NCBI GenBank assembly: GCA_015228925.1 | Contig: JADGCQ010000003.1 | Span: 33,103 to 97,102, forward strand | From: Magnetococcales bacterium | GTDB lineage: Bacteria > Pseudomonadota > Magnetococcia > Magnetococcales > UBA8363 | DNA length: 64,000 nucleotides | Reading direction: 5' to 3' | In this document: positions 17,597-28,467 of the stretch, one piece after another | Layout: every line of letters begins with the position of its first letter | Position numbering within the stretch: position 1 is the first letter of the stretch | Translations under genes and position numbers: made by a program | The notes under the pieces: generated by a model | The model's database searches: none | Told to the model about the DNA's origin: nothing | What the model saw: only the letters and a program-made list of their open reading frames with translations

Positions 17597-19660
17597 TCAT
17601 GCCAGATGGAAAGCGACCAAAATCAGGTCGATGGCTTTGATGCCGATAAAGGGGACGATCAATCCGCCGACGCCGTAGATCAGCAGGTTGCGCCGCAACA
17701 GGGCCGCAGCACCCATCGCCCGGCAGGATACCCCTTTCAGGGCCAGCGGGATCAGGGCGATGATGATCAGGGCGTTGAAGATGACCGCCGACAGGATGGC
17801 TGAGGAAGGTGTCGCCAACCTCATGATATTGAATACGTCCAGGGCCGGATAGGTGGAGGCGAAGGCGGCTGGGATGATGGCGAAATATTTGGCAATGTCG
17901 TTGGCGATGGAAAAGGTGGTCAGGGCACCCCGGGTCATGAGCATCTGTTTTCCGGTCTCTACCACCTCGATCAGTTTGGTGGGGTTGGAATCCAGATCCA
18001 CCATGTTGCCCGCCTCTTTGGCGGCCTGGGTACCGGTGTTCATGGCCACGGCTACGTCGGCCTGGGCCAGGGCGGGGGCATCGTTGGTTCCATCCCCGGT
18101 CATGGCCACCAGGCGTCCTTCCGCTTGGTAGTGCCGGATCAGCTTCAGTTTGGCCTCAGGTGTCGCCTCGGCGAGGAAGTCGTCTACCCCCGCTTCGGCG
18201 GCGATGGTCGCCGCCGTGAGCCGGTTGTCGCCGGTGATCATCACGGTTTTGATCCCCATGCGCCGCAATTCGGCAAAACGTTCCTTGATCCCCCCTTTGA
18301 CGATATCCTTTAATTCCACGATCCCCAGGGGTTGGTTTCCCTCCGCCACGACCAAGGGTGTGGATCCACGGAGGGCAATTATCTCCACGTTTTGTTGTAG
18401 AGACGACGGCCAGCGTCCTTTCTGTGCCTCGATATGTTGGCGTACTGCGTCTGCTGCCCCCTTGCGGATGCTGCGTCCGTTCCAGTCGATGCCGCTCATG
18501 CGGGTCTGGGCGGTGAAGTGGATGAAACTGGCCCCTTCGGGATGGATGTCTCGTCCACGCTGATGCAATTTTTCCTTGGCCAGGGCGACGATGGAACGTC
18601 CTTCCGGGGTTTCATCGGCCAGGGAAGAGAGAAGGACCGCCTCCGCCAATTCTTTTTCTCCAACACCGGCGATTGGAACGAAGGCGGAGGCTTCACGATT
18701 ACCCAGGGTGATGGTGCCGGTCTTGTCCAGCAGAAGTACATCCACGTCGCCTGCCGCCTCCACGGCCCTACCGGAGGTGGCCAGCACATTTTTTCCCAAC
18801 ATACGGCTCATCCCTGCGACGCCGATGGCCGACAGCAGGCCACCGATGGTGGTGGGGATCAGGCAGACCAGGAGTGCCGTCAATACGGTGACCGTGACCG
18901 GCGTACCCGCTTGGGCAGCCTCCACGCTATAGATTGAAAACGGTAGCAGCGTCACGGTCGCCATCAGGAAGACCAAAGTGAGCATCACCAGCAGGATGGT
19001 CAGGGCGATTTCATTGGGAGTTTTCTGCCGTTTGGCCCCCTCGACCATGCCAATCATGCGGTCCAGGAAGGTGTCGCCGGGATTGGCTGCGATGCGCACC
19101 ACCAACCAGTCGGAGAGTACCCGGGTGCCGCCGGTGACGGCGGAAAAATCGCCACCCGATTCGCGGATGACCGGTGCCGATTCGCCGGTGATGGCCGATT
19201 CGTCCACCGAGGCGACCCCATCCAACACTTCGCCATCGCCGGGGATCATATCGCCGGTGGCAACCAGTACCACGTCTCCCCGACGCAAGGATTCGGAGGG
19301 GACGGTTTCCCATGCGGCGTCGTGGCGTGGTTCCCGGAGTTTTTTGGCTGGGATGGTGCGTCGCAACCCTTTGAGTGCGGCGGCCTGGGCTTTGCCACGC
19401 CCTTCCGCCACCGCTTCGGCAAAATTGGCGAACAATACCGTGAACCATAACCATAAGGTTATGGCCAGGATAAATCCAACGGGGGCTTCGCCTTGGCCGA
19501 TCAGTGCCTGGACAAACAGGCCGCTGGTCAGCAGACTACCCATCCAGACGACGAACATGACAGGGTTGCGGATTTGATGGCGTGGTGAGAGTCGTTTGAA
19601 AGAGTCGATGACCGCTTCCCGCAAGATGGCGACATCGAAGAGTGCGCGTTGTGTTTGCAT
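17597..19660 (-). CDS. kdpB: KdpB, P-type ATPase subunit
   Basis: The product is about 687 residues. The start ATG 19660 ([13 protein letters not shown]) is preferred: AAGGAA lies 7 bases before it and homologues begin at this point. ATG 19675 overlaps the kdpA stop (ATGA) and is an alternative. P-type ATPase motifs are TGES in [10 protein letters not shown], the phosphorylation site [20 protein letters not shown] and [15 protein letters not shown]. KdpB hydrolyses ATP to drive potassium through KdpA. The Ser162-type inhibitory phosphorylation site lies in the TGES loop. Confidence 0.97.
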   Translation of the reverse strand: MQTQRALFDVAILREAVIDSFKRLSPRHQIRNPVMFVVWMGSLLTSGLFVQALIGQGEAPVGFILAITLWLWFTVLFANFAEAVAEGRGKAQAAALKGLRRTIPAKKLREPRHDAAWETVPSESLRRGDVVLVATGDMIPGDGEVLDGVASVDESAITGESAPVIRESGGDFSAVTGGTRVLSDWLVVRIAANPGDTFLDRMIGMVEGAKRQKTPNEIALTILLVMLTLVFLMATVTLLPFSIYSVEAAQAGTPVTVTVLTALLVCLIPTTIGGLLSAIGVAGMSRMLGKNVLATSGRAVEAAGDVDVLLLDKTGTITLGNREASAFVPIAGVGEKELAEAVLLSSLADETPEGRSIVALAKEKLHQRGRDIHPEGASFIHFTAQTRMSGIDWNGRSIRKGAADAVRQHIEAQKGRWPSSLQQNVEIIALRGSTPLVVAEGNQPLGIVELKDIVKGGIKERFAELRRMGIKTVMITGDNRLTAATIAAEAGVDDFLAEATPEAKLKLIRHYQAEGRLVAMTGDGTNDAPALAQADVAVAMNTGTQAAKEAGNMVDLDSNPTKLIEVVETGKQMLMTRGALTTFSIANDIAKYFAIIPAAFASTYPALDVFNIMRLATPSSAILSAVIFNALIIIALIPLALKGVSCRAMGAAALLRRNLLIYGVGGLIVPFIGIKAIDLILVAFHLA

Positions 19661-19671
19661 GAGTATTTCCT

Positions 19672-21411
19672 TCATCCCTGTCCGTTGATCATGAGTACGT
19701 GTTCCACGATTGGCCCCAGGGCCAACGCAGGGAGAAACGTCAATGCGCCGACGATGATGACTGTGCCGATGAGCAGAACGACGAACAATGGGGTGTGGGT
19801 GGGGAGGGTTCCCGCCGAAAGAGGGATGGTTTTTTTGGCGGCGAGCGATCCGGCGATGGCCAATACCGGGATGATGACCCAATAGCGGGCCAACAGCATG
19901 GCGATCCCCAGCATCATATTATAAAAAGGGGTGTTGGCCGAAAGTCCGGCAAAGGCACTGCCATTGTTGTTGCCCGCCGAGGAGAAGGCGTACAAAATTT
20001 CCGAAAAACCGTGAATACCCGGATTGGCGATACCTGCCCGTCCAGATTCCGAGGCCACGGCGATGGCGGTACCGAGAAGCACTGCCAGGCAGGGGACGAG
20101 AATGGCTACCGAGGCCATTTTAATCTCGAAGGCTTCTACTTTCTTGCCCAGATATTCGGGGGTACGACCGATCATCAATCCAGAGACGAAGACAGCCACC
20201 AGGGCGAAGATGATCATGCCGTAGAGTCCCGATCCTACCCCGCCGAAGATCACCTCACCCAATTGCATCAACCCCATGGGGACCAGACCACCCAGGGGGG
20301 TAAAGGAGTCGTGCATGGCGTTGACCGAACCGTTGGATGCCGCCGTGGTTGCGGTGGCCCAAATGGCGGAATTGACGATGCCGAAGCGGACCTCTTTACC
20401 TTCCATGTTACCTCCAGGGGTGGTATCGGAGGCGGTGACCTCCAGTCCGAGCCGTTGGAAGAGCGGATTGCCTGCCTGTTCCGCGCTGGTACACAGTATC
20501 AGAAGCGCGGTAAAAACGAGGGTCATGGCGGCAAGGATGACGATCCCCTGCCGATGATCTCCGACAATGCTGCCAAAGGTGAAGCAGAGTGCTGCGGGAA
20601 TCAGAAGAATAGAGAGCATCTCCAAAATGTTGGAAAATGGTGTTGGATTTTCCAGAGGGTGGGCGGAGTTGACGTTGAAAAATCCACCGCCGTTGGTTCC
20701 CAATTGTTTGATGGCCACCTGGGAGGCTGTTGGACCCAGGGCGATGACTTGTTCTGTCGCCCCTTTTTCTATCGGCTGCACCAGATGGACGGAACGATAG
20801 GGTTCAAAGGTTTGCACCACCCCCTGACCGACCAACGCCAGGGAGAGCAGCAGGCTGAGGGGTAGGAGGATATAGAGGATGGAACGGGTCATATCGACCC
20901 AAAAGTTGCCGATGACCCCCGATTCCCGGCGGGTGAAAGCCCGCATCAGGGCTGCCAAAACCGCCATGCCGGTGGCGGCTGAGAGAAAGTTTTGTACGGT
21001 CAGACCGCACATTTGGGTCAGATAGGACATCGTGGTTTCACCCCCGTAGCCCTGCCAGTTGGTGTTACTGGCGAAACTGATGGCTGTATTGAGGGCGGAG
21101 TCTGGGGTAATGTTGGCCATGGCCTGGGGGTTGAATGGTAGCCAGGACTGAACCCGTTGGAGCAGATAGACCGTCAGCAACCCAAGCAGATTGAGTGCCA
21201 GCATTGCCAGGGCATAACGGCTCCAGGACATTTCCTGATCGGGGCGGATACCGCACAGACGGTAGATTCCGCGTTCCAGGGGGGTGATCCAGCGCATCCA
21301 GGGGGGGATGGCATCGCCATAAATTTTGGCCATGGTGATTCCCAATGGCCAGGCGAGGAGCAACAACAGGGCAAGATAGAGGGTTATTTGCAGGAGTGCG
21401 TTGAGGGTCAT
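19672..21411 (-). CDS. kdpA: KdpA, potassium-binding channel subunit
   Basis: The frame is open to 21696, but KdpA begins at ATG 21411 ([19 protein letters not shown]), which overlaps the kdpF stop as ATGA. The 579-residue membrane protein has about ten spans. The repeated selectivity-filter regions are visible as [31 protein letters not shown] and [14 protein letters not shown]. It is the high-affinity potassium-conducting subunit of the KdpFABC complex. Confidence 0.97.
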   Translation of the reverse strand: MTLNALLQITLYLALLLLLAWPLGITMAKIYGDAIPPWMRWITPLERGIYRLCGIRPDQEMSWSRYALAMLALNLLGLLTVYLLQRVQSWLPFNPQAMANITPDSALNTAISFASNTNWQGYGGETTMSYLTQMCGLTVQNFLSAATGMAVLAALMRAFTRRESGVIGNFWVDMTRSILYILLPLSLLLSLALVGQGVVQTFEPYRSVHLVQPIEKGATEQVIALGPTASQVAIKQLGTNGGGFFNVNSAHPLENPTPFSNILEMLSILLIPAALCFTFGSIVGDHRQGIVILAAMTLVFTALLILCTSAEQAGNPLFQRLGLEVTASDTTPGGNMEGKEVRFGIVNSAIWATATTAASNGSVNAMHDSFTPLGGLVPMGLMQLGEVIFGGVGSGLYGMIIFALVAVFVSGLMIGRTPEYLGKKVEAFEIKMASVAILVPCLAVLLGTAIAVASESGRAGIANPGIHGFSEILYAFSSAGNNNGSAFAGLSANTPFYNMMLGIAMLLARYWVIIPVLAIAGSLAAKKTIPLSAGTLPTHTPLFVVLLIGTVIIVGALTFLPALALGPIVEHVLMINGQG

Positions 21412-21500
21412 GAGAATTTCTCCGGTACAAACAGCACAAATCCCAAGTAAATGAACACTACCACCGCCATGATGATTCCGATAAGATAGAGGGTGGACAT
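21408..21500 (-). CDS. kdpF: KdpF, 30-residue stabilising subunit
   Basis: ATG 21500 to TGA 21408 encodes a single-span peptide beginning MSTLYLIGIIMAVVVFIY and ending VPEKFS. Length, composition and place directly before kdpA (ATGA overlap at 21408-21411) identify KdpF, the lipid-like subunit that stabilises the KdpFABC complex. A GGAGG ribosome binding site sits 8 bases before the start. Confidence 0.92.
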   Translation of the reverse strand: MSTLYLIGIIMAVVVFIYLGFVLFVPEKFS

Positions 21501-21502
21501 GA

Positions 21503-21592
21503 TTATCGCCTCCGCAAGTGGTCAAGCATGGGGATGAGGAACGCCGACCCGGCGAAGAAACCAACCGCCAGAACAACCCAGAACAGATCCAT
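21503..21592 (-). CDS. 29-residue membrane microprotein at the head of the kdp operon
   Basis: ATG 21592 to TAA 21503 encodes a peptide beginning MDLFWVVLAVGFFAGSAF and ending LDHLRRR: one hydrophobic span with a positively charged cytoplasmic end. GGGAG lies 8 bases before the ATG, and kdpF starts two bases after the stop, so it should be the first translated gene of the operon. Similar short single-span peptides with an FFA..S core and a charged tail precede kdpF in other kdp operons as I recall. Its role is not known to me. Confidence 0.72.
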   Translation of the reverse strand: MDLFWVVLAVGFFAGSAFLIPMLDHLRRR

Positions 21593-21721
21593 GACAGGTA
21601 CTCCCGATTGAGAGGAAAACGGATGGTCGTTATTCTAGGAGGTCGATGATCAAAATGGGGTATAATGTGGCGATGAAGAGCTAAAAATTTTATCAATGAA
21701 AACGACTCAAGGAGGAGAAAG

Positions 21722-22046
21722 ATGGATCTTGACCGCTATGATCCTGTCCCGCACACGAAAGAGGACACCGCCCGATGGATGTTAGATCTGGAATTCAAGT
21801 CTGCCTATGACGCTCTCGAAGAAGAGTATGCGACCTTGACCACGTTTTTGGAGGCACGCAAGGCTGCCGGGTTGACCTAGGAAGAGATCGCCAAACGCAT
21901 GGACACCACCAAGAGTGCCATTTCTCGTCTGGAATCCTCTCTCGGTAATGGCCGTATCTGGCTCTCCCTGGCCCTCCCTGGCCACCCTGCGCCGTTATGC
22001 CGCCGCAGTCGGATGCCGTTTGGAGTTGAAGTTGTTGCCCCGCTGA
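21722..22046 (+). pseudogene. XRE-family antitoxin pseudogene (nonsense codon plus 10-base duplication)
   Basis: AAGGAGGAG precedes ATG 21722. The frame reads MDLDRYDPVPHTKEDTARWM and later ARKAAGLT, then a TAG at 21878-21880, then EEIAKRMDTTKSAISRLES in the same frame. The family has Gln at the stop (AGLTQEEIA), so a single C-to-T change made the stop. Further on, an exact 10-base tandem duplication at 21964-21983 shifts the frame; removing it restores LSLATLRRYAAAVGCRLE and the normal end LKLLPR with TGA at 22044. Upstream there is no toxin gene, as kdp diverges. Two independent lesions indicate a non-functional gene. Confidence 0.9.
21964..21983 (+). repeat. 10-base tandem duplication inside the XRE pseudogene
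   Basis: CTCCCTGGCC occurs twice in direct contact (21964-21973 and 21974-21983). It is the cause of the frameshift in the antitoxin remnant. Confidence 0.95.
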
Positions 22047-22064
22047 CTCGCGGAACGCACCGTC

Positions 22065-22781
22065 TCATCCTTGGGAAGAGACCAAGCAGGTTTTATCTGC
22101 CTTGGGTCGGTCCGAGGTCAACTTGTCACCGGTGATCCGATAATACAGATCCTCGGCAATGTTGGTGATGTGGTCGCCAATCCGTTCCAGATTTTTGGCC
22201 ATGAACAACAGATGGATACATGAACTGATATTTTTCGGCGATTCCATCATATGGGTTAAAAGTTCACGAAACATGCCGTCGTACAAGGTATCGACCGCCT
22301 CATCCCCCGCCCAAACCGCCATGGCCAGTTCCGTTTTTTCCTCGATCCAACCTTGGCGCATCCGTTCCAACTGTTCCAGAACCATGATTCCCATGACCCG
22401 CAAACCACCCGCCGCCTCTGGCAAAGGATGCAATGCCAAGGTGCCCACCCGTTTGCTGATGTTTTTACTGAAATCACCCATCCGTTCCAATTCGGAGGAA
22501 GCCTTCTGAATGGCTATCACCCAACGCAGATCATCCGCCATAGGGCTGCGTAACGCCAGAATTTTGATGGAACTATCCTCAATCGCCCGATCCAGATCAT
22601 CCACCTTGGAATCCCTTTGAATGACCTCCTGTGCCAGTTGCGGATCAAAGTGGGACACCGCCGTCATGGAATCGTGAATCATGTCATAAACCAGATCAAA
22701 CTGACGGACGAGCATCTCGTCCAAGAATTTAAGTTCCTGATCAAAAGAGGCCACCGTATGGGGTGATGAATGTCTCGGCAT
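22065..22781 (-). CDS. phoU: PhoU phosphate-signalling regulator
   Basis: The 238-residue all-helical protein has two PhoU repeats. Metal-binding acidic patterns are ELERMGDFSKNI (first repeat) and NLERIGDHITNIAEDL (second repeat). PhoU negatively controls the Pho regulon and modulates the Pst transporter. It lies 36 bases downstream of pstB and is co-directional, the usual end of a pst operon. It converges on the XRE pseudogene with 18 bases between them. Confidence 0.95.
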   Translation of the reverse strand: MPRHSSPHTVASFDQELKFLDEMLVRQFDLVYDMIHDSMTAVSHFDPQLAQEVIQRDSKVDDLDRAIEDSSIKILALRSPMADDLRWVIAIQKASSELERMGDFSKNISKRVGTLALHPLPEAAGGLRVMGIMVLEQLERMRQGWIEEKTELAMAVWAGDEAVDTLYDGMFRELLTHMMESPKNISSCIHLLFMAKNLERIGDHITNIAEDLYYRITGDKLTSDRPKADKTCLVSSQG

Positions 22782-22817
22782 GGTTGAATTCCTTATTAGG
22801 AGAAGTGTTCTCCGCCA

Positions 22818-23660
22818 TCAACCAAAGCGGCCGGTGACGTAACCTTTGGTACGTTCTTCTTTGGGGTTGGTGAAAATAACCTCCGTTGGGCCGAATTCTA
22901 CCAACTCTCCCAGATGAAAGAAACCGGTATGATGGGCAACCCGTGCCGCTTGTTGCATGGAATGGGTGACGATGACGATGGTGTAGTTTTGGGACAGATC
23001 ATCGATCAATTCCTCCACACGGGCGGTTGCGATGGGATCCAGGGCGGAACAAGGTTCATCCATCAAGACCACTTCGGGATTGACCGCAATGGCGCGGGCA
23101 ATGCACAACCGCTGTTGCTGTCCCCCGGAAAGACTGGTCCCAGGCTCTTGCAAACGGTCTTTGACTTCGCCCCATAATCCCGCCTTGATCAGGCTGGATT
23201 CGACCACCTCGTTCAATTGGGCATGGCTGTTGGTCATGCCATGAATACGTGGGCCGTAGGCGACATTGTCAAAGATGGATTTGGGAAAGGGATTGGGTTT
23301 TTGAAATACCATCCCAACCCGCGCCCGCAATTGTACCACATCCACCGATGGGCCATAGATATCCTCGGAATCCAGTGTGATGGAGCCTGAAACCCGGCAG
23401 CCGACTACGGTATCGTTCATCCGGTTCAGGCATTTGAGATAGGTACTTTTTCCGCAGCCCGAAGGACCAATCAAGGCAGTTACCCGATGCTGCCGGATGG
23501 GGAGAGAGACCGCGCTCAATGCTTGTTTGTTGCCGTAATAAACATCGACATTGCGGGAATCCATCTTGATCACCTCTCCACCATCCTCAGGTGATTCGGA
23601 GGAGCAATCTGTGGTGGATGACGTATTGCCAGAATGTTTGAAAATCAATGGACTTTTCAA
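22818..23660 (-). CDS. pstB: PstB phosphate ABC-transporter ATPase
   Basis: The product has up to 280 residues, with Walker [11 protein letters not shown]-loop [15 protein letters not shown], signature LSGGQQQRL, Walker B VVLMDEP and switch His in VTHSM. These details, especially the KPNPFPKS segment, are specific to PstB. The first 32 residues are poorly conserved; an internal ATG at 23564 is a possible shorter start, but family members usually have residues before it. pstS, pstC and pstA are not upstream, where a 311-base spacer and a divergent gene lie instead. Confidence 0.95.
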   Translation of the reverse strand: MKSPLIFKHSGNTSSTTDCSSESPEDGGEVIKMDSRNVDVYYGNKQALSAVSLPIRQHRVTALIGPSGCGKSTYLKCLNRMNDTVVGCRVSGSITLDSEDIYGPSVDVVQLRARVGMVFQKPNPFPKSIFDNVAYGPRIHGMTNSHAQLNEVVESSLIKAGLWGEVKDRLQEPGTSLSGGQQQRLCIARAIAVNPEVVLMDEPCSALDPIATARVEELIDDLSQNYTIVIVTHSMQQAARVAHHTGFFHLGELVEFGPTEVIFTNPKEERTKGYVTGRFG

Positions 23661-23757
23661 TGGAATGATCCTATCTGGGATTCATCGCTTTCTCGTGGTA
23701 ACGACCGCAAGCCTTGGGCAAAATGCCCCAGAGTGCCACGAAGAGCCACGATACCGT

Positions 23758-23802
23758 CATGGCGTTGTGACACGCCATGCTACCATACGCAAGGGTATGG
23801 TA
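23758..23802. promoter_or_regulatory. Two adjacent perfect dyads in the pstB / Spy-like spacer
   Basis: CATGGCG-TTGTGACA-CGCCATG (23758-23779) is directly followed by TACCATAC-GCAAGG-GTATGGTA (23781-23802). Arms are 7 and 8 bases, perfect, with short spacers and no T run. They lie about 100 bases before pstB and 170 bases before the Spy-like gene. They could be operators for either gene or a structured leader. The remaining spacer (23661-23971) shows a third weaker hairpin near 23714-23731 and no gene. Confidence 0.4.
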
Positions 23803-23971
23803 TGGAAGGGATCATCCGCTAGGTTGAATTTTTTCATCAACAGGGTAAATTGTGAAAGATGATTCATTTTTACTTTTGATAATCGGAACGTTGAGAGTAC
23901 GATACGATGACCATGACGGGGTGCAGAATGGGAAAGAGATCGGGACAACGTTTTGTAATGGATGAAAATCG

Positions 23972-24745
23972 ATGAAAATATCAAGAGGGAAGATATTGGG
24001 CGTGACGGGGTGTTTCATGCTGTTGGCCATGACGGTGGCCAAATTCCCCCTGGCAGGGGACCAGACGGAGCCTTCCGCAGTATCGCCTGCCATGGAGGTG
24101 AACAAGGTGGATCACGCGATTGCGGCAAGTCCGCAGAGTGGTCCGGCAGTTTCCGAGGGGAAACCAGAGGTGCAGCCCCAGATCCCGGTGACGGTGGGAA
24201 CACACCCCGGGCCAGGAGCGATGCCAGGAGAAGTGCCAGACATGCCACAGAATTCCGGACCTATGGGGCACTATCCCGGTATGATGTCGGGGGGGCCGGG
24301 TTCCATGAACCATCAAGCCATGGGGATGACCGGTTTTATGGTCAACCGGAACTCTGGAAACTGGAGCCAGGGGCGGGGGCGTGGTTTTCCCATAGGTTCC
24401 ATGGGGTTTACCCGTTTGGCGACCGATACCGAGGCGGTGGAACGGTTTTTGTATGATCAAAAGCAAAGGATTGCCATCACCAGCGGGCAGGAAAATGCGT
24501 GGAATGCCTTTGCCCGGTCGATTTTAAACCAGATTTCCGTCTCTATCGAAGCGATGAACACCATGCGGCAAGCAGCGGCGGATAATCCCATGGATCGGAC
24601 CGATCAACAATTGACCGCCATGGAAACCATGGTCAAACAGCGGCGTGCCCTGTTTCAGGATTTTCGTACCCTGCATGGGCAATTGACTGCTGAGCAAAAA
24701 CCTTTCGTCGAACAGTTGTATGTGAACGCCAGCGAATCCTTGTGA
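23972..24745 (+). CDS. Spy/CpxP-like periplasmic LTxxQ protein with Met/His-rich segment
   Basis: The 257-residue protein has an N-terminal hydrophobic signal. A long Pro/Gly/Met-rich region (about 70-140) includes [11 protein letters not shown] and [12 protein letters not shown], and the helical C-terminal part (150-257) carries an LTAEQKPF motif and a first-copy equivalent ITSGQENAW. LTxxQ proteins form cradle dimers that act as periplasmic chaperones or metal-binding stress proteins. The gene ends 7 bases before copA, so a link to copper stress is likely, and the Met/His cluster is a plausible Cu(I) site. That function is inferred. Confidence 0.72.
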   Translation: MKISRGKILGVTGCFMLLAMTVAKFPLAGDQTEPSAVSPAMEVNKVDHAIAASPQSGPAVSEGKPEVQPQIPVTVGTHPGPGAMPGEVPDMPQNSGPMGHYPGMMSGGPGSMNHQAMGMTGFMVNRNSGNWSQGRGRGFPIGSMGFTRLATDTEAVERFLYDQKQRIAITSGQENAWNAFARSILNQISVSIEAMNTMRQAAADNPMDRTDQQLTAMETMVKQRRALFQDFRTLHGQLTAEQKPFVEQLYVNASESL

Positions 24746-24752
24746 AGAATCC

Positions 24753-27209
24753 ATGAACGATACCGATATCCCTTCTGAGCCGATGGTGACGTTGCCTGTC
24801 AGCGGCATGAAATGCGCATCCTGTTCCGGTCGCGTGGAGCGGTGTCTGAACCAGTTGCCCGAGGTACGTCAGGCGCAAGTCAATCTGGCCATGGCCCAGG
24901 TGACGGTTACGGGGACGATTGGATTGGAGAACCTGGTGGTCGCGGTGGAACAGTTGGGTTTTCGCGTTCCAGCGACCACCGAAACGTTTTTGATGGAAAA
25001 AGTTTCGTCGGCACTGGAGGGATTACCGCTGGCGGAGGCCTTGCGGGGCGTCGTCGGGGTGCGTGGCGTGGTGTTGGATGAAAACTTGGCGACCATCACC
25101 TATATTCCGGGAACGGTGACCCTGGAAAAATTACAGGATGTGGTGCAAGGATTGGGTGTCCGTTTGCAGCGGACCGATGCGCCACAGGATGGGATGGATG
25201 TGGTGGATGCCGAAAGGGTGGAGGAATATCGGGCCATCCGCCATCGACTTGGGCTTGGCGCGGTTTTGGTGGCGGCGACCTTGGTGCTGGTTCACTGGGA
25301 TATGTGGGGGTTGGGGAGTTTGGTTGCGTTATCCCAGGTGACCAATCAATGGTTGCAGTTTCTGTTGATCTTGCCGGTGCAGTTTTGGTCGGGCTGGTTG
25401 TTTCACGAAAACGCCTGGGTGACCGCCCGTCATGGTTCTACGAACATGCACAGTTTGGTCTCTCTCGGAACGTTCAGTGCTTTTTTCTATTCGGTATTGG
25501 TGTTGGTGGTTCCCGATCTTTTTGCGGTCAAGGGGATTCATGCTGAGGTCTATTTTGAATCATCGGGGTCGATCATCGTCCTGATCCTGCTGGGAAGATT
25601 TTTGGAAATTCGTGCCAAGGGGAAAACGTCTCAGGCGATCCGTTCCCTCATGGCGTTGGCCCCCAAGATTGCCCGGGTGGCGCGGGATGGCGTGGAGATT
25701 GCCGTTTCGTTACGCGATGTGGTGGTTGGTGATCGTGTCATCGTGCGACCTGGGGAAAAAGTTCCGGTGGATGGGGTGATCCTCCAAGGCAGTTCGGTGG
25801 TGGATGAGTCCATGTTGACGGGAGAATCCATCCCCGTCAGTCGGGGGGTCGGAGAACCCGTCACGGGTGGTACCCTCAACACGTCAGGGGCCTTTACCTT
25901 TGAAGCGACGCGGGTTGGCCAAGAGACGGCATTGGCCCGGATCGTGGATATGGTGCGTCAGGCCCAGGGGGCCAAACCCCCCATTGCCAGATTGGCGGAT
26001 CGTATCGCGGCCATTTTTGTACCGACGGTGTTGGGTATTGGGGTGGTGACATTTTTGGCTTGGTGGCTTTTTGGACCCGAACCGGCGTTGACTTATGCGT
26101 TGTTGAATTTTGTTTCGGTATTGATTATCGCCTGTCCGTGCGCCCTGGGATTGGCGACTCCCACTTCCATCCTGGTGGGGACGGGGAAGGGGGCGGAAAA
26201 TGGGATTTTGGTCAAGGGGGGGGATGCCCTGGAAAGGGCCTGTGGGTTGGATGTGGTGGTGTTTGACAAAACCGGTACGCTGACCCGTGGAAAACCCGTG
26301 TTGACCGATTGGACCGGAAATGATGCGCAATTGGCCTTGGTGGCCGCTGCCGAGGCCCGTTCCGAACATCCCATTGCTCAGGCAATCGTGCGTTGGGCGC
26401 GTCAGAAGAAGCTGGAGCTGCCGCCGGTCAACTCTTTTGAGGCCATGGCGGGATTGGGGATCCAGGCGGATGTCGCGGGTCATGATGTGCGGGTGGGGAC
26501 TCGTCGATTCATGAAAAATGCTGGGATTGTGTTTTCCACGGAAGAGATGTTCCTCGATCACTGTGAGCAGGGGGGCAAAACCGCCATGCTGGCGGCGGTG
26601 GATGGGGGGGTGGTCGGCGTGATCGCGGTGGCGGATGTGGTGAAAGAAGAGAGTGCTGGGGCGGTATCACGGCTGCGGGCTTTGGGGTTGGAGGTGGTGA
26701 TGCTGACGGGAGATAACCGTCGCACCGCCCAGGCCATCGCTGGGGAAGTGGGAATCGCGCACATTCTGGCCGAGGTGCTGCCGGAACAAAAATCGGATGA
26801 GATTCAAGCTTTGCAAGCGCAGGGGAAGAGGGTTGCCATGGTTGGCGATGGGATCAACGATGCCCCCGCTTTGGCCCAGGCCGATGTGGGAATCGCTTTG
26901 GGGACGGGGACCGACGTGGCCATGGAGAGTGCCGATATGACCTTGATCTCCGGGGATCCCCGGGGGGTGGCGACCGCCATTGAGCTTTCCAGGGCAACCA
27001 TGCGCAATATTCGTCAAAATCTGTTTTGGGCTTTTGCGTACAACATTATTTTGATCCCTTTGGCCGCAGGGGTATGGTTTCCTTGGTTTGGGATTTTATT
27101 GTCGCCAGTGTTTGCGGCGGCGGCCATGGCCCTTTCGAGTGTTACGGTGGTCACCAACGCCTTGCGATTGCGCCACTTTAAACCATCGGTCTGTCACCCC
27201 TCATTGTGA
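24753..27209 (+). CDS. copA: CopA-type Cu(I)-exporting P1B ATPase
   Basis: The 818-residue protein has a working N-terminal metal-binding domain ([11 protein letters not shown]) and a second HMA-like domain (about 75-150) that lacks CxxC. Eight membrane spans follow, including the ion-channel motif CPC in [12 protein letters not shown]. Cytoplasmic motifs are TGES in [23 protein letters not shown] and [15 protein letters not shown]. It exports monovalent copper from the cytoplasm. The gene follows the Spy-like gene by 7 bases and its stop overlaps the convergent nuclease gene by 9 bases. Confidence 0.94.
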   Translation: MNDTDIPSEPMVTLPVSGMKCASCSGRVERCLNQLPEVRQAQVNLAMAQVTVTGTIGLENLVVAVEQLGFRVPATTETFLMEKVSSALEGLPLAEALRGVVGVRGVVLDENLATITYIPGTVTLEKLQDVVQGLGVRLQRTDAPQDGMDVVDAERVEEYRAIRHRLGLGAVLVAATLVLVHWDMWGLGSLVALSQVTNQWLQFLLILPVQFWSGWLFHENAWVTARHGSTNMHSLVSLGTFSAFFYSVLVLVVPDLFAVKGIHAEVYFESSGSIIVLILLGRFLEIRAKGKTSQAIRSLMALAPKIARVARDGVEIAVSLRDVVVGDRVIVRPGEKVPVDGVILQGSSVVDESMLTGESIPVSRGVGEPVTGGTLNTSGAFTFEATRVGQETALARIVDMVRQAQGAKPPIARLADRIAAIFVPTVLGIGVVTFLAWWLFGPEPALTYALLNFVSVLIIACPCALGLATPTSILVGTGKGAENGILVKGGDALERACGLDVVVFDKTGTLTRGKPVLTDWTGNDAQLALVAAAEARSEHPIAQAIVRWARQKKLELPPVNSFEAMAGLGIQADVAGHDVRVGTRRFMKNAGIVFSTEEMFLDHCEQGGKTAMLAAVDGGVVGVIAVADVVKEESAGAVSRLRALGLEVVMLTGDNRRTAQAIAGEVGIAHILAEVLPEQKSDEIQALQAQGKRVAMVGDGINDAPALAQADVGIALGTGTDVAMESADMTLISGDPRGVATAIELSRATMRNIRQNLFWAFAYNIILIPLAAGVWFPWFGILLSPVFAAAAMALSSVTVVTNALRLRHFKPSVCHPSL

Positions 27210-28163
27210 AAAAACGTCGTCCAGGGATTGGGCATCAAAAATGTGAAGGCTCCAATTTTCCAAAGAAGGCATTGGTGCCTTGGTGATTTTTTCACAGACC
27301 CAACCAGGTAACACGCCAAAGCGGCGTTGCAACAAACTGATCAATAGGGCGGCTTTGCCCTCTCGCAGTCCCTCTTCGCGCCCTTCCTCGCGCCCTTCCT
27401 CGCGCCCTTCCTTCCGTCCTTCCCATTTTCCAATGCCGTATGTGGACTGTACCATGCTGGCCTGATCGTGAAGATCATCCTTGTAACGCTCGTAGGATTC
27501 TCTCTCTGCTCCAGACAATTTTAATATATCCAGCTCCTTTTTGGCCTTATCAAGGCCACGCGCGGTAAACTCCTCCCGAATTTTCTCATTTTTCAGAAAA
27601 TAAATCCACTCATCCAAGGTGTCCCGTGCGACATCGTTGAAGCGATTAATTTTGATAAGATAATATTCGGGGAAAAGCTCAGGGACCGAGTCCCGATGAA
27701 ACAAAGCCTTCTGCCCTTCGCTGAGATTAAGTTCGTCCTGGGTATGTAATCCCTTGAAGATGGAACGCCCTACGTAGACATAATCGGTTCCCTGACCAAG
27801 ATCGAAATATAAAATGCTGACGGAAATCACTTTGGGGACGTTTGAATAAGGTTCGCCTTCATCGATATGTTCGGTAATGGTTTTGGCTGTTCCATACAAA
27901 AGACGTTGCAGATAGTCCCATTCACGTTGATATTGGAGTTCGATGAGGATGAACTCGCCGCGCATGTTTTTGACTTTGATATCGACCCTGTTGAACTTAT
28001 CACGATGGTTTTCTTGGTTGCTTTCACTTTCCAGGATTTCCTGAATATGGATATCATCCTTCAGCAGTTCACTCAGGAAACCTTCCAGGATTTCAAAATT
28101 AGCTTTGCTGCGCAAAAGCCGTTTCAAGGCCCAATCAAAGCTGATCAATTGACGCTGTTTCAT
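27201..28163 (-). CDS. Rpn-family PD-(D/E)XK nuclease / transposase-like protein
   Basis: The 320-residue protein has the layout of the Rpn/PDDEXK_2 family. The N-terminal part reads [22 protein letters not shown]. The nuclease core shows [20 protein letters not shown], where D and ExQ match the PD-(D/E)XK pattern. A charged [10 protein letters not shown] repeat (about 250-272) and a C-terminal helical DUF4351-like segment follow. Family members promote RecA-independent recombination and usually occur in several copies per genome. Base composition is lower in GC than the neighbours, consistent with mobility. No target-site duplication or inverted repeat was found. Confidence 0.85.
   Translation of the reverse strand: MKQRQLISFDWALKRLLRSKANFEILEGFLSELLKDDIHIQEILESESNQENHRDKFNRVDIKVKNMRGEFILIELQYQREWDYLQRLLYGTAKTITEHIDEGEPYSNVPKVISVSILYFDLGQGTDYVYVGRSIFKGLHTQDELNLSEGQKALFHRDSVPELFPEYYLIKINRFNDVARDTLDEWIYFLKNEKIREEFTARGLDKAKKELDILKLSGAERESYERYKDDLHDQASMVQSTYGIGKWEGRKEGREEGREEGREEGLREGKAALLISLLQRRFGVLPGWVCEKITKAPMPSLENWSLHIFDAQSLDDVFSQ
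27376..27411 (-). repeat. Three 12-base tandem repeats coding EGRE in the Rpn-like gene
   Basis: TCGCGCCCTTCC occurs three times without gaps on the + strand, giving the repeating EGRE residues. The number of units could vary among copies by slippage without breaking the frame, since 12 is a multiple of three. Confidence 0.85.
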
Positions 28164-28467
28164 AATGGGCGATTCTCCTCAAGGATTCAATCTGGACTCA
28201 AGCCTGAGAAGATTAACATTGATGGGGGTTTTACCGCAAATATTTATTGGATATTTTATTAAATTCCAAGCGTTTAGGAGAATATGCCGATGTATTCGAA
28301 TGCCCTCGGGACGGTTATCCTGGAAACCCATCGATGTTTCGTATATTTTTGTAAAATATATCATTGCTTGGTCTTTGCGTGATCGGTTTGCGGGCGTTGG
28401 TCATGCCTGTCAAATCTTGATGGGTGTTGGAAATCCTTGGCGTCGGGGAAGGAAAGAGAGGATATCG

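Noticed and set aside
21412..21696. KdpA frame open to 21696
   Set aside because: It covers kdpF and the microprotein in another frame; KdpA starts with MTLNALLQ at 21411.
27361..27420. Short CRISPR-like repeats
   Set aside because: The 12-base units are in direct contact without spacers and code for a repeated peptide in the Rpn-like protein.
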